A program made the translations under genes and the position numbers. Positions 51,698 through 63,755 of a stretch of DNA of 64,000 nt are shown one piece after another; within the stretch, counting starts at the first letter, position 1; each line of letters begins with the position of its first letter. The stretch is from Hybos culiciformis (Eukaryota > Arthropoda > Insecta > Diptera > Hybotidae). The stretch covers positions 128,582,732 through 128,646,731 of the forward strand of contig OZ023273.1 in NCBI GenBank assembly GCA_964007475.1. Reading direction: 5' to 3'. Under the pieces are notes generated by a model, which saw only the letters and a program-made list of their open reading frames with translations, was not told the DNA's origin and searched no databases.

Positions 51698-52186
51698 TTA
51701 ATAATAAGCATTTGATTTTCTTGTATATTGATTTAAAAAATTTTCCCCTGAATTAAAATTCTCAATCAAATTATTTTTCACAAAACATATGGATTTCTTG
51801 TCCAACTCTGGAAACACTCCAAAGCATTTAACAAATTTATACCTTCGATTTCTTCTCTGATCGTTAATTATTCCATTTTTACTTGGACAATCAATATGCA
51901 ACAATTTTTGATAATTATGACAGTGGCCATATACATTTTTGACAACAAACACTCGATTTATTTGATTAAATTGCGAGAACTCTATACAACTCCAATATTT
52001 CCATAAATAAGAATTTAATTTTGACTTTCTCAAACTGTGAAGATAATTGGCCAAAATGCATTCATTAAAATATTTTATTTCAGGCTTTGATAAAATTAAT
52101 TTATTATTAACTAACGTAAAACTAATTGCATTTTCAAGTAAAATTGGTGAAATTAATGTGATCAAAATAAATTGCCAATGATTCAT
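51698..52186 (-). CDS. Secreted protein, probable highly divergent lysozyme-like paralogue
   Basis: Single-exon 162-residue protein. Residues 1-22 form a signal peptide (MNHWQFILITLISPILLENA). Downstream spacing resembles a c-type lysozyme: NECILANYLHSLRKSKL corresponds to the first cysteine helix, YWSCIEF to the Trp-x-Cys block, NVYGHC to the DYGIFQI-xx-WC region, and KFVKCFGVFPELDKKSIC to the C...LLTDDI...VC helix. Six cysteines remain and the last two of the family are missing. No glutamate/aspartate pair equivalent to the catalytic acids is evident. The match is structural reasoning, not a clear sequence hit; it could instead be an unrelated small secreted protein. It lies on the same strand as, and 4 kb from, the lysozyme-like gene at 47.3 kb, as expected for a diverged tandem duplicate. 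Confidence 0.6.
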   Translation of the reverse strand: MNHWQFILITLISPILLENAISFTLVNNKLILSKPEIKYFNECILANYLHSLRKSKLNSYLWKYWSCIEFSQFNQINRVFVVKNVYGHCHNYQKLLHIDCPSKNGIINDQRRNRRYKFVKCFGVFPELDKKSICFVKNNLIENFNSGENFLNQYTRKSNAYY

Positions 52187-53210
52187 TATTAAATTTTGAA
52201 TAATAACTAAAAAAATGATTGCAATTAAAAAATGTTTTTAATTTTCATGTTTCAAAAAGAGGGTTGAATCAGATTCTCTATTATATATTGTAAGGCCAAA
52301 ACAGCCGTACAGATGTGAAACACGATAAAATATATTATGAATTTAAAATGTTCGTACATTTATGTCATCAGTATTTGTTCATATAGACACATTTGAAGTC
52401 AACAGCCTAAATTTTTATATTAAAATATATTATATTTACTACGATTATTAATTTGTTTTCCATATTTTATTCCATTTTTTATCTAAAATAAGAGTTTCAC
52501 ATAAAAAAACAAATTAGCGAGATTACAAAATAATGTAATATGTACCAGAGCTGCTATAAAATAGAGATGTCGCATTGGAGACATCTCATACTTTATATCA
52601 TCTCTGGAAATAAGTATGTACCAGGATCAGGTATTTTAGTTGACAAGAAATACACAGATCGAGCTTGTGCTTGGTCGATTTATCACAATTTTAATTGTGA
52701 AATGACTATGTTTTACTTGTGTACGACAGAAAATTTGTGTACAATGTGAATACGTACAAAGCAAAATATATACAAATAATATAAACTTATACTTGATGTA
52801 TTCTAATAATAAAGAGAATTATTTATTGGAAGCATTAAATTGTAGAAATATTTACCATCCCTACTTAAGTACTTACAATCACAACTTGGAGCAAGTGACA
52901 AAAATATTTTGAAATTTTATTGAATTTTTTACTTCCGTACTTTAATGTGTTAGTGTCGAATAAGATGTCCTCGAAATTTCAAAAAATACACCCTACTGGT
53001 TGTATAAAATAGAAGATCTAATAGGTTATATTGAATGTAAATAAAACTACTTAATTATTATTTTAGGTAGGTACTCAAACATTTTTTTTATTTATTTAGT
53101 AAAAAAATACAAATATACTTACACTAATTTTGTAAATCTTTAATGCTAATTTTATAATATTAAAGTAATATCATTTAAAAAAAATTCTTATAAGCCTACC
53201 TAAACATTTG
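52187..53210. other. Spacer left of the MFSD6-like gene
   Basis: About 1 kb with no supported gene. An open frame at 52540-52749 (plus) reads VPGSGILVDKKYTDRACAW; I recognise no family and see no splice or start context, so it is not called. The MFSD6-like 3' UTR must extend into the right-hand part; TTTATT (AATAAA on minus) occurs near 53090. Confidence 0.5.
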
Positions 53211-56200
53211 TCAGTTCTTATTATCAATGATATCTTGTTCACTTGGTGCCATGTATCCTAATTCAATACTTCGATTCACATTTTTACTACAATGAGTTTC
53301 ATGTTTAGAAGCCGGTCTTAAAATTATATGAGCCAAACAACAAAGTATTGACGCTAAACTAAAAAATTGAAAACTTCTAGCTGTGCCAAACTTTTTCACA
53401 GATAAGCCACCAATCAGTGATCCTACTGAATATCCAAGTCCATCATCGACGCCTGCATATAAAATAAATAATATTATATAATGAAAATTATTTGAGAAGA
53501 AAATTTTTTTTGAATTTTTTGAACATTTGTTTAATTTTCGATGAATAAACAATAAAAATTCAGAGAACCTTACATAATAATTATCCTCTTTGTAGAAGTT
53601 CTAGCTCGACCTATGTTGACACGTATAATAAATAAAGAATACTGTGTACAACAGGCATGTTAATGTTCAAAAATTTCTAAATCTAGTTTAATACATACCG
53701 GCTACTAATCCTTGAACAGTTGCAGAAGTTCCTGTTGGTGCAATGTTCGATGCGTACGCCACAATACACGTATAGCAGAGAGCATATGTACAGCCTTGCA
53801 TTACCATTTCAATTGGAATTAAGTACCATGGATCGGTTATTAATGAAATTAATCCTAATCTAATTGCGTACGTGAAGAAACAAAAACTCAAACAATGAAC
53901 AAATCCCAATTTCTTTATAATTTTTCCACTATAAATGAACATTGGAATTTCCCCAAATAAACATTCAGCTGCCACAACACAACCTTCTATCAATTTAACT
54001 TGCCTACAAAAAAAAACTTAATGTTTTTCAACAAATTTTTTTTAACCTCAAATTACCGAACAGTGTATCCAGCTGATGCTGCAACATCTTCTAAGTGCCA
54101 AAAAAGGAAGAATATTATAAACGAGTCCATAATTCCAGACAACATTGCAAACACCAAAAATGTTAATATTTTCCGTTGTCGTAATAAATTAGACACATCT
54201 TTAAATATTGATTCTGATGATGAAAATTTTGGTAACTGCAATTCACCAATTATTAGAATATTAATATTTATTTTAATAAATAAAAAATAAGCACATTAAA
54301 ATTTGCAACATTAAATTATTTCTTATCCCGAAAACAAAGTAGGAACAATTAGATGCTCCTTTTAATTCCTTTAATTCCTTTAATTAAAAGTTAGATACGA
54401 AACCCAACAATTTATTTAAACAACGTTTACTCAAACCTTATTTTTCAAATTCCATATTGCAAAATCACGTAAAATTACAACCTACCGTTACAAAATCTTA
54501 CTTATTTCATAAAACGTGTAACTAGTACGTTATATGAAATTAATAATGATTACTACTTGATACTCAAATCGCGTACCTTTAATTTTGTGATGCTTATTAA
54601 GTCTATTCCACTGAAAATAAGCATAACTAATACGGCAGGTGTAATATATTTATCTACAGGTACTTCAAAAAGATCAATAAGAACTCCAGCTAATAAGGCG
54701 GAAATTCCAAAGCCGATTGTACCCCAAACACGTTGTAATCCATATTTTGTATCATCGTTTTCCAGAACATCAAAGCATATTGCATCACTCAAAGCGTTGG
54801 AAACGTTAAAACCTATAAAAATTTGAAGAAATAAAAATTATACGAATCATAAATCAAATCACGAATTAGAAAATCTTTGACAAACTTCGAATCAAAATGA
54901 TTTTCATACTTATTCAAATCACTTACCTATAGTTCCAATTGAACAAAATATCACAAACAACCAAAAAGTCGTGGAATTATAAAAACAATCTGGACTAGAT
55001 AATTCATCAACTTGGCATGTTACTTTTTCATTATAATCAAACATCAGGGTTTTAGTTGTGCATATATCATATGTATTCTTGTGATTGTCATTTGTGCCAT
55101 TAAAAACTGAAATGTCTTCTTTTGTTATTACTAGAGAGCGGAATTTCGTGCAGTCAAAATCTGAAAACGTGCAATTTAAACCTCAAAACTTGCAAAAACG
55201 TGCAATAAAAAATTTGAAAACCTAAAATCCTGTAGGTAAATCGAAAACAAAAATATTTAGGAAATACAATTTAATAAAACGATTTTTTTTTTTGCAAAGT
55301 ATAGCGGCTGTTTTGTTTTTATCATATACGGCGCTGCATCACTAATAAAAAGTAAAATTTTATCTTGAAACATAGAGTTCTTAAAATAAGCTCCAAAAAA
55401 AAATTTTTTTTTTGTTCAAATAACTTTATAGCAATAAAAGAAAAAAAAAATAAATAAAAAAAAAAATTTAAAAACAACGTTTTTATAACGGAATAAAATA
55501 ACTAAAAAGTAAAAAATATAATCAGATAATAATTGATAACATCATACCGATTTCCCTGAAAATTAATTCTCACGAAAAACGTGGGGCGCGTGTGATAAAC
55601 GATATTGATAAAAATGTTAAATTTTAGGCTCCCCACGCTTTTCGTGAGAATTAATTTTCAGGGAAATCGGTATGAGGTTATCAATTATTATCTGATTATA
55701 TTTTTTACTTTTTAGTTATTTTATTCTGTTATAAAAACGTTGTTTTAAAATTTTTTTTTTTATTTATTTATTTATTTTTTCTTTTTTAATCTTATTTGAA
55801 TCGAATTAAGCCATAAATAAAAACATAAAATTTTTATATCTATTTTACATATGCTAAAGCTATGAAATCCTAAATTTCTAAATTTACTTTTTAGCCTCCT
55901 CCCCGGAGTCCTGGGACCACAGATGGGGGCCCTGCGATATCCAGTCTTTAATCCAGGTATTTCGATCCAACGCTATAACATTTTATCGGAATATACGAAA
56001 ATTCAAAAACCGGCTTCTAAGATAGCCCCCCCATCGGGGCCTTGGATCAAAATTTCTAATATTCTATAACCATCTCGGATCCCAATTTTCAAGCCTTTAT
56101 CTCATCTAGAAGTGCCTGAAAAATTGATTACAAAATTTGTACCGAACAACAAAGTGAACTAATAAAAACGTTTTAATAAAAATTATTATTCAAACATACA

Positions 56201-57674
56201 TACTTTACATATTTTTTTTTAAATTTTATTAATTTTATAAATAATTGTTTCCAAAAACTTTAAAACGTGCACTGTTTTGCAAAAAAATCTAAAACGTGCA
56301 GTTTCGTGCAATGTACCCCAAAACGTGCAATTTCGTGCAACAGAAAATGGGTCTCAAAAAATATCATTTTACAAGATTCGGATAGATCTTTTGGTTCTAA
56401 CCCATTCTAAATGCCCAAAAAAAAGGTGCAATTGCACGGAATTCCGGTCTCTAGTTATTACATATGCCTCGAATTTGTCTATTCTAGTTGAATTGCAAAT
56501 TACTTTTCGAGTTGTTAAACATAGAGAATTTAAACTGAATTGCTGAAAATTAAGTTTTAAAAATCATCCTCAGGCAGTTCCAGTAAATATATAGGTAAGG
56601 TATAAAGGTAACTGATAAAATGGGTTGCAAATAAAATCAATATTAGTTATTATCAATTATATTTATAACTATGTACCATCTAAATATTCAGAATTAATAA
56701 CTATTTTAACTCATTATTACATAAAAAAAGAATTTTCTTTACAAGAAATGCAGTTACAGTTTACCAACCTGATTTGAACATTCATTCAAATTATTTTGAG
56801 CTTTCAACTCAATTTTCTCAGTAACACTTATCAAATGTGTTTGTGGATTAGGCACAATGTAGAATCCAGCATAACATATTGTCATTATAATAATTATGGA
56901 CATGAATATAAATTTTCTAAAATTCTAAAGAACATTATTTGTCTTTTAGATTGTATTCAAAGTCATTATTAAATATTAAGTACAAAATTAATTAAAAAAT
57001 ATATTGAATGTTCTTACTGAAAAATAATCTGCTAAAACTCCTACTCCTGGTTTTGCTAATACGTAGATTATTGGTAGAACCGAAATTATATAGCCTTAAA
57101 AAATTAATATTATAAGGATATTATATAACAAAATGTGAGAACATCAATAAACTATTCCGATATATAAAAATATATGAAAATATGTATCGGAAAAAGGTAA
57201 TTATGTATTTATTGAAATAAATTAAAATTAGGGACTTGATTTTTAAATTTTAATCCATAGCGAGTTCTAATAATTTTCAATAAAATTTTTGACTTTTTTA
57301 AATATCTTATAGTACAAACACAATACACTCACTCACCCATAACTTCGGCTGAAATTCCTAATTGTTTACCTATTGAAAAACAATTGAAAACATAATATCT
57401 TTTTATTTATACCAACAATTTTAAGAGATTAGATTATTAAATGTAAATCTCTTTTACTTTTAATATTTTTCATAAACTAAAAAATCTGAATTTCAAATGT
57501 TAAAATTACCAAAAACCGCTAATTGTGGAAGAATTGGCCCCATTGCTGAAAAATAGAAATTTAATTCGAATAGATTTCTGCTAAAAGTTAATTCAAGTAT
57601 ATATATATTTTACCTGCCATGAAGAAAAAATAATGTGCCTTAATTGGCAATAATTTATAATTAATTTGAACCAT
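53211..57674 (-). CDS. MFSD6-like major facilitator transporter, 10 exons, exon 6 interrupted by a hAT element
   Basis: Membrane transporter of the MFSD6-like major facilitator family. Exons (minus, in order): 57674-57614, 57545-57510, 57369-57337, 57094-57018, 56924-56769, 56542-54927 (split by hAT), 54812-54577, 54235-54057, 54003-53699, 53452-53211. Introns are GT-AG and phases agree; without the insertion the product is 536 residues. Family hallmarks: LLPIKAHYFFFMA at the first membrane segment, GKQLGIS.EVMG, AKPGVGVLADYF, then SDAICFDVLENDDTKYGLQR followed by VWGTIGFGI, and VQGLVAGVDDGLGYSVGSLI near the end. About twelve hydrophobic segments are expected, with a long glycosylatable loop in exon 6. 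The hAT element sits at residue 149-151 in that loop and introduces a stop about 28 codons later, so this allele probably makes a truncated protein unless the insert is removed by splicing. Substrate unknown. Confidence 0.85.
55414..55800. repeat. Long inverted repeat (hairpin), arms ~170 bp, loop 44 bp
   Basis: The left arm (55414-55586) reads GTTCAAATAACTT ... AACAACGTTTTTATAACGGA ... AATTAATTCTCACGAAAAAC GTGGGG. The right arm (55631-55800) returns the same sequence inverted, from CCCCACGCTTTTCGTGAGAA through AACGTTGTTTT to CTTATTTGAA. Only scattered mismatches and small length differences in A/T runs separate the arms. It lies within the hAT element and could be a foldback/MITE-type nested insertion or part of the hAT body itself. 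Confidence 0.92.
55890..56115 (-). repeat. Dispersed repeat, copy B, nested in hAT
   Basis: A block of unusually high GC for this window (CCTCCTCCCCGGAGTCCTGG, GGGGGCCCTGCGATATCC, GATAGCCCCCCCATCGGGGC). In inverted orientation it aligns with copy A at 48700-48940 through the motifs GGCCCCGATGG, GCTATCTTAGAAGCCGGTTT and TATTCCGATAAAATGTT. Its boundaries with the surrounding hAT sequence are not sharp. Confidence 0.7.
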
Positions 57675-59041
57675 ACTTTATTCGTATTGTTTAATTTTTT
57701 TGTCATGAATTTAAATGTCGATCTTGATCTTTTCAATCATTTCTAACTACGATTTGTACAACATTAAATCTGTCAATGAAGCTATAAAATCATACTGAAA
57801 TGTAGAAAATGAAAATATAGGCGTTAAAAAAAATGTCCATTCTTTTCTACGAAAAAAGCTAGTTTCTTATTTTCATACAGATTTATAAGGTATAATTTAT
57901 AATATATTCTAATATAATAATTCATGTATTTAAATTAATTAACTTTTTACTATAATTTAGTGTTAAATTCTTATTTTACGCCCACTTAATATAATATACC
58001 TTTCAGTTTTAATATATTATGGATATATATATAAAACAAAAAATATACATTATCATTATCAATACATGTTATCAATACCTGGTGCAGGTGCTTGGAGTTA
58101 AATTTACAAATGCTTAAATTAGCTTGGTTAGTGTAATAAAAGTGTTAGTGTAATAAAAGTAAGTGTATATGAAAAAGTATAGTTTTGAGAAAATGCATTC
58201 CAAATTTTTGAAAAAATAAAAATTTATATGATAGTTTCATATAAAATTGAAATGCAATATTTTCATATTTATCACATAAAATAAAACATACTAAGATCAA
58301 GATTTTCAAAGATGGTTAGAAGTTGAACTTATAAAGTGGACTATGGGGACCCCAATGGTGCTATAATCGAATAAGAGTGTATAACTAATCTTTTACACAC
58401 TATTATTCAGACGGATGACTAATTTATTAAAAAACTGATTTCAGTAATATGTTTATAATTCTTAAAATTTACCAAATATTTATTTAATATTTTTTTGAAT
58501 AATTGAAAAAAAGAATGTATTTTTATTTCGAGCATGCAAATAATTCCCACACATTGATTTCTCTCCGTGTGAACTAAAATAGAATTGTAATGATAAAAAT
58601 AACAATGATAACAACTTTTAATACTAAAATGAATAAGTATATTTTTATTTTTATTTATTGTTTGATGTCAATTAATTTCATACAAACTGATTGTTTTTAA
58701 TTGACTTATTATATATTACAAGCTTGCACTTTATTACCATTGAATTTAAAGATTCAAGAAAAAAAAATTTAAAATTAAAAAATTATTGTTTCAATTTAAT
58801 TAAATTTAAAATACTAAAATTAGTTTTATTCTTAAACATTAAATACAAAATAAACCTTAATAATCAACTAATCTAAACAAATTTAGAATGAAGATAAACA
58901 AAAAGCTCTCACATCAGAATACAATATATAATATAGTATCTTTCTTTTTTCATTTTAATAAATAATTTCATTAACGAAGCTTTTTTATAAGCTTATAAGC
59001 AGATTATTTAAAGCTTGGCCATGCATTATATAAATTATTTA

Positions 59042-59140
59042 CAGTGAAAACTAGACATGTTCACCGTTGATATATCTTTTGCCGTCTTTCTCCATAAACT
59101 TGAAAGAATTTGTAAGAATTGGCAAAGCTATTCTTCACTG
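59042..59140. mobile_element. Possible miniature Tc1/pogo-like element
   Basis: A 99-bp segment begins CAGTGAAAAC and ends, on the other strand, CAGTGAAGAA; TA dinucleotides lie immediately outside both ends (59040-59041 and 59141-59142). CAGTGAA termini at TA sites are seen in pogo/Tc1 relatives. The inverted match is only about 9-10 bases, so chance cannot be excluded. Confidence 0.35.
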
Positions 59141-59791
59141 TAAATACAAAAGCTAGAAATATATGCATATGATTAATCATGTACGAAGAAAATTTTAACA
59201 TTTATTTATAGCAAAAAATTAAATCTATATAAAATTTTTTTAGAATTTGATATTATATAGTAGAATCTATAACATCAAATTCTGATAAAATTTTAATTTT
59301 TTAGAGACAATCAGACAAAATTACGTCAAGAAAATTTCGCCGTGTTACTTAAATGAAATTATTGTTTTTATGATTAATGGATGAATTACGTTCAAATTTG
59401 TAATAAATATATTGAAGAAGAAACAACATATAGTGGCACAGCAGACAACATCATAACATGATGTAGAATTTTTTATTTGGGACTCGCATAAGTAGCATTT
59501 TCTAGTTGAGGTTGAAATTCTGATAGTTAAAGTTTCTATTCATCAAAATTCCGTAAGTTGAAATTCTGTATTTTTAAAATTCTATGTTACAAAATACAGT
59601 ATTTACAAATTCTGCGTCCATTTTAATATCGATAGTATTGCGGAATTTTGTATATTCGTAAAAAAATACAGAATTTCGTTAAAATATAATTTTGATATAA
59701 CATTTTTTTTATATGTTTTGAAAATTTTACAGATTATCAACCCGATCCTGTTTGTAACAACTTAAGTACTTAAGTTATTAAAAATATATGT

Positions 59792-59903
59792 GGTGATTTT
59801 TTTAATCTAAAACTTAAAAATATTCATATTCAAAATTTAATCCCTGCCCGGGGGGAGTTCATTCTCGCGAGAAATTTCAAAGTTTCAGGTTAAAAAAATC
59901 ACC
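59792..59903. mobile_element. Short inverted-repeat-ended element, unclassified
   Basis: The left end GGTGATTTTTTTAATCTAAA matches the inverted right end GGTGATTTTTTTAACCTGAA over about 20 bases with two differences. The interior contains GC-rich CTGCCCGGGGGGAG and TCTCGCGAGA. No target-site duplication is evident. It may be a miniature transposon or the two ends of a deleted one. Confidence 0.45.
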
Positions 59904-61156
59904 CAGTTTGTATGATGCACATATATGTGTTTGACTACATTTATTTATAAGCTTTGCTTATAATATATTTATTATGAGAAAACTCAATAAGGCGATAGAA
60001 ATTAGAGAGTATTTTTTATAGAAAAAAAGGTAAATGTTCAACTAAGTAATTAAGACATTAATCATATGTATATATCATTGTTTTTACATTAAAGAAAATA
60101 AATTAATTTTTAATTATACTGCGGAAAGTCTCAACATGCATTTATTTGTGTTTTCTAACAAAAAAACATACTTATTAGTAAGTATAATAGAGTACCTAAT
60201 TATTTAATATATTAAACGTACCTAAATTCTATTAGGTACTTTTAATTATTCAGTGCAATAATTTTCTTTCTTTTTCTTGAATATTTCTTCTTTTTTTCAC
60301 TTCAGTTCTATTGACGTATCTAAAATAATTATACATATATGTAAAGAAAAACTCTGTAAATTTTAATATGAATATTCTCCAAATTTTGATATAATATAAA
60401 ACGCCTTTTAAATGGATACAAATTATGTATGAAGCAAACATATATTTTTTTGAAGATAATAAAAATTTGTGAAAAAACAAATGAAAGTGCTATATCATTA
60501 TAGTATATCATTTATTTCGCCCAATTACCTATTATTTGCTAGACCGACCTCACAAACTTGTATAAAAAAAGTATATACACATATAGCTTTGACCACATCT
60601 TTCCATGACTACCAATAGCATAGTTATAATAAAACTTGATTCTTACACTGCCTTCCAAAGCATTGGACTTGCTTGTAAGATGCTGATGCTGAACATATTT
60701 CCTCAACACTTCGTGCGCTACATTTTCTAAAGTTTCAAGAAAATGCATCTAATTACCAATTTGTTAGGATTTGAATCAAAAAACTGAACAATATTTATAC
60801 AAAAGTAGAACTAGAGACTTTTTAAAATGATCACTTTCCTTAATTGCATAAGGAAGCATTTCTGTATTATTTCATGAAAAAAAAACTAATTCATTATTTT
60901 GTTTATAAGTTAATATTAAAATTTACTATAATTTTAACGTACATATTAAGTAATGTAGGTAACTTTCTTCTCGTGTTTTTTCTTTTTTAAGTTAACCTGT
61001 TACAAAAAATCGCTGAGAATTCAGGTTAAGGTCAGAAGATAAATATTAAGATTGTACTAGGTATTAAAATTAAAAAAAAATTGGTTATTCACATGTGGTT
61101 AAATATGTTTGTACACAATTAGTGATTTTATTTAAACTTTACATCCAAGCTGTTGA

Positions 61157-61374
61157 ATCATTCAATATATGTAATAAAAATTTTGTATGGAATTTTGAGA
61201 CATTTGATAATTGAATAAGGTAAGCGTTCAGAATTTCAATAATCCTCTGTCTATCTACCTTAAATATCATTCAATATATGTAATAAAAATTTTGTATGGA
61301 ATTTTGAGACATTTGATAATTGAATAAGGTAAGCGTTCAGAATTTCAATAATCCTCTGTCTATCTACCTTAAAT
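61157..61374. repeat. Perfect 109-bp tandem duplication
   Basis: Two adjacent copies (61157-61265 and 61266-61374) starting ATCATTCAATATATGTAATA and ending CTGTCTATCTACCTTAAAT. I found no difference between them. This is either a very recent duplication or an assembly artefact. Confidence 0.93.
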
Positions 61375-62954
61375 ATGTTCCATAATAACCAAAATTACGG
61401 CTTTTTATCAATAAAAAACGTTCATGCGTCAGATGTTTTCGATGTGTAATTTTGTAAGTGATTTTACGTGAGTGATTTTACGTGATTTTACGCCTAATTT
61501 AAAGGTTGAAAATAGACGGAAAATCTAATAGTTAAGAAAGTATTGACAGTAAGTTTGTAAATGTTGATTACGTAACACTTGATCAAAAATTTGAGTCCCT
61601 GTACATATTGATATTGTTTAGTGTTAGAATTAAATAAGTGTATAATATATAAGTATATTATCTTCTTTTAATATTTAAATAAATCCTTTAAATATTTTTG
61701 ATCAAAATATGCAGAATTAAATAAAAAAATTAAGTATGTACAAAAAATATTTTTAAAAAAAACTGTAGATTGAACTTTAGTAAAATCAGTTTCCATTCAA
61801 CTATAAAGATTTTTGGGACTATTCTTAAATTTTTAAAATTGTAAAAATCTTCTGAATCACTTTCAGCGAAATATATGGTCTACTCAAACATCGCCCGTCA
61901 ACATTTAACGACAATCCAACAATCCACCAATTTTCTTTTTCTAGTTTTAAAAAAATACACATTTTCACTTATGTGATGTTTTGAAAATCCATTAATATTT
62001 TGTAAGTAAAAACTTCAAAAATATCATATTCAAAAAAAATTCCTAATGTTTTTTAAATCAATGGTATTTAATGGTAATGATATTTTAATTTCTTTTATAA
62101 ATTTGTTTTTAAATAGTAATTTTTTAAAGTATCTGATATTTGTGTTCTATACATGATACGATTTATAAGGATAATAAAAATAAGTTATATTGAAAGAAAC
62201 AATTTTTTCGGAATAAATAATTAATTAATCTTAATTCTTTGCTGGTAATGTACATTACATTAATGTCACATATTAAACTATAGAATAAATAAATGCAAAT
62301 TTTTTCATTTTGATACCAACGCAATGGACATCAAACTTACTTTTTTAACACATACATATTTAATTTGTTAGCATTTCCCATAAGTTTTTTTTATATTGAA
62401 AACAATAATTTTTTCTGACGCTAATGGAATTTCGTACAAAAATTACTGAAAAAAAAAATCAATTTTCTACTGAAATTTAATTTAGTAGGGTTTTCCCAAA
62501 ACTCAGTATTAAACTTTTCGTTTTTTTATAAATCAAAATTTTTTTAATATAACAGTGAGAATTTTAATTATGATCAAAATAAATATAAATATAAATCAAT
62601 TCAAAATTTAAATATTAAATTTCAATATCTATTTTGAGTATTATTTTCTTTTATATAAATATATGCATAATGTACATAAGGTATGTTAAGATTGAAAGTA
62701 ATATAAGAAATTCATAATGATCGTGTGAATAGATTTCTTTTTATTTTTGTGTGCAACTTGTTTAATATAATATTCGCCTTCCTTAATCACGCCTTATTTA
62801 TTGCTGTTGCCCTATAATTCCGATATTATTTGTACTGAAATTAATAGTATTGTCGACAAGTTATTAGCATGTTCGTTTTTACGACCCCACCTCGAGCTGG
62901 AATGTGTGTAACGTTATCGTTTTACCCAAAAATTTAACTTGTTTTTTGCAGTTA

Positions 62955-63260
62955 GCCATATAATGACGAATGAAGAGGAAGATAATGATTTGAAAGTGTT
63001 CCATTATCCACTATGGAAATACCACGAAAATCCAAAGAATCGAAACACCATAATGATGAGATAAAAATAATAAAGTACACTTCAGAGACTGGTGAATGTA
63101 CAAATCTCTTTTTAATTGGGAAGTATCAAATTCATAAAAAATTCAAATCAATAAATTCATCGAACCTAAATCAAAGCAAGTTTCACCAAATACATAAGTT
63201 TTCTAACGCAAATGTTTTTGAAAAGCAACCAACATTTTTTTTTTTTAAGATAAATTAAAG
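62955..63260 (+). other. Weak exon-like segment
   Basis: A good acceptor (CTTGTTTTTTGCAG, ending about 62951) is followed by TTAGCCATATAATGACGAAT and a short acidic frame (MTNEEEDNDLKVFHYPLWKY) that ends at a TGA/TAA-rich stretch; an overlapping frame at 63013-63258 reads IIKYTSETGECTNLFLIGKY. The two frames together look like a coding sequence with a shift, or an exon with an unrecognised donor. I do not recognise a family. Confidence 0.2.
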
Positions 63261-63755
63261 TTAATTTTTTTTTTATTTGTATATGTTGTTATAGTCTGGA
63301 CTCGATCAACGCGTTCATAAAAGTCTCTTTGAAGAGTATATTCTCTGCGAAAATAAAAATTAATTTTGTTTACTTTATTCAAAATAAGGTTTTTTTTTTC
63401 GTATTTTAAAATTATATAGAAATGTTGAAAACTAGTTCTTTATATAGTTATTTTTGTTTTTATATCAATTTTAAGTCATTAATTTTTCAACGAAAAATAA
63501 AAAATTAATAACCATAGTGAAGGTGAATCTTTTTTTTTTTTCATTTTAAGCTAGACAACTTGCAAGTTATTAGCATTTTAATTTCGATCGTTAAGAATAT
63601 CGGATGTGTATCCATTTTTAAGTTGTGCTTGAAAAAAATAAAAAAATTATATAGAATTAATTATTGTAAATTTATTTATTCACATATATACACAATAATT
63701 TTTAGAATGATATAACAGTTTTAATTAATAAATAAATTTATTGATTGATTTAAGA

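Larger units (their letters stand above)
55132..56453. mobile_element. Non-autonomous hAT element inside exon 6 of the MFSD6-like gene
   Basis: The left end is TAGAGAGCGGAATTTCGTGC and the right end on the other strand is TAGAGACCGGAATTCCGTGC. Identical 8-bp direct copies GTTATTAC flank it (55124-55131 and 56454-56461), the usual hAT duplication. Subterminal AAAACGTGCA repeats occur twice on the left (55164, 55195) and three times on the right (56262, 56291, 56320), probably transposase-binding sites. There is no transposase frame. The centre holds a ~170-bp inverted repeat and a GC-rich dispersed-repeat block. The perfect duplication implies a recent insertion. Confidence 0.93.
57675..63755. 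other. Spacer right of the MFSD6-like gene
   Basis: About 6 kb with no confident gene. The left few hundred bases should contain the promoter and 5' UTR of the MFSD6-like gene; no core element stands out. Structures found: a possible 99-bp Tc1/pogo-like miniature element (59042-59140), a 112-bp inverted-repeat-ended sequence (59792-59903), a perfect 109-bp tandem duplication (61157-61374), and a weak exon-like segment around 62955-63260. The rest is AT-rich. Confidence 0.5.

Noticed and set aside
54000..54290. Plus-strand frames at 54000-54290 and 54557-54826
   Set aside because: Antisense shadows of MFSD6-like exons 8 and 7, which have correct splice sites and phases on the minus strand.
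55123..56462. The hAT insertion as a newly made intron using target-duplication splice sites (GT of GTAATAAC as donor; CTCTCTAG, formed by the element's last base plus the duplication's G, as acceptor)
   Set aside because: The signals look usable, but removing that interval deletes one base more than was inserted and puts TAA TAA directly after the TAT codon, so it would not restore the protein. A second acceptor (ACATTTCAG, just past the element) also shifts the frame.
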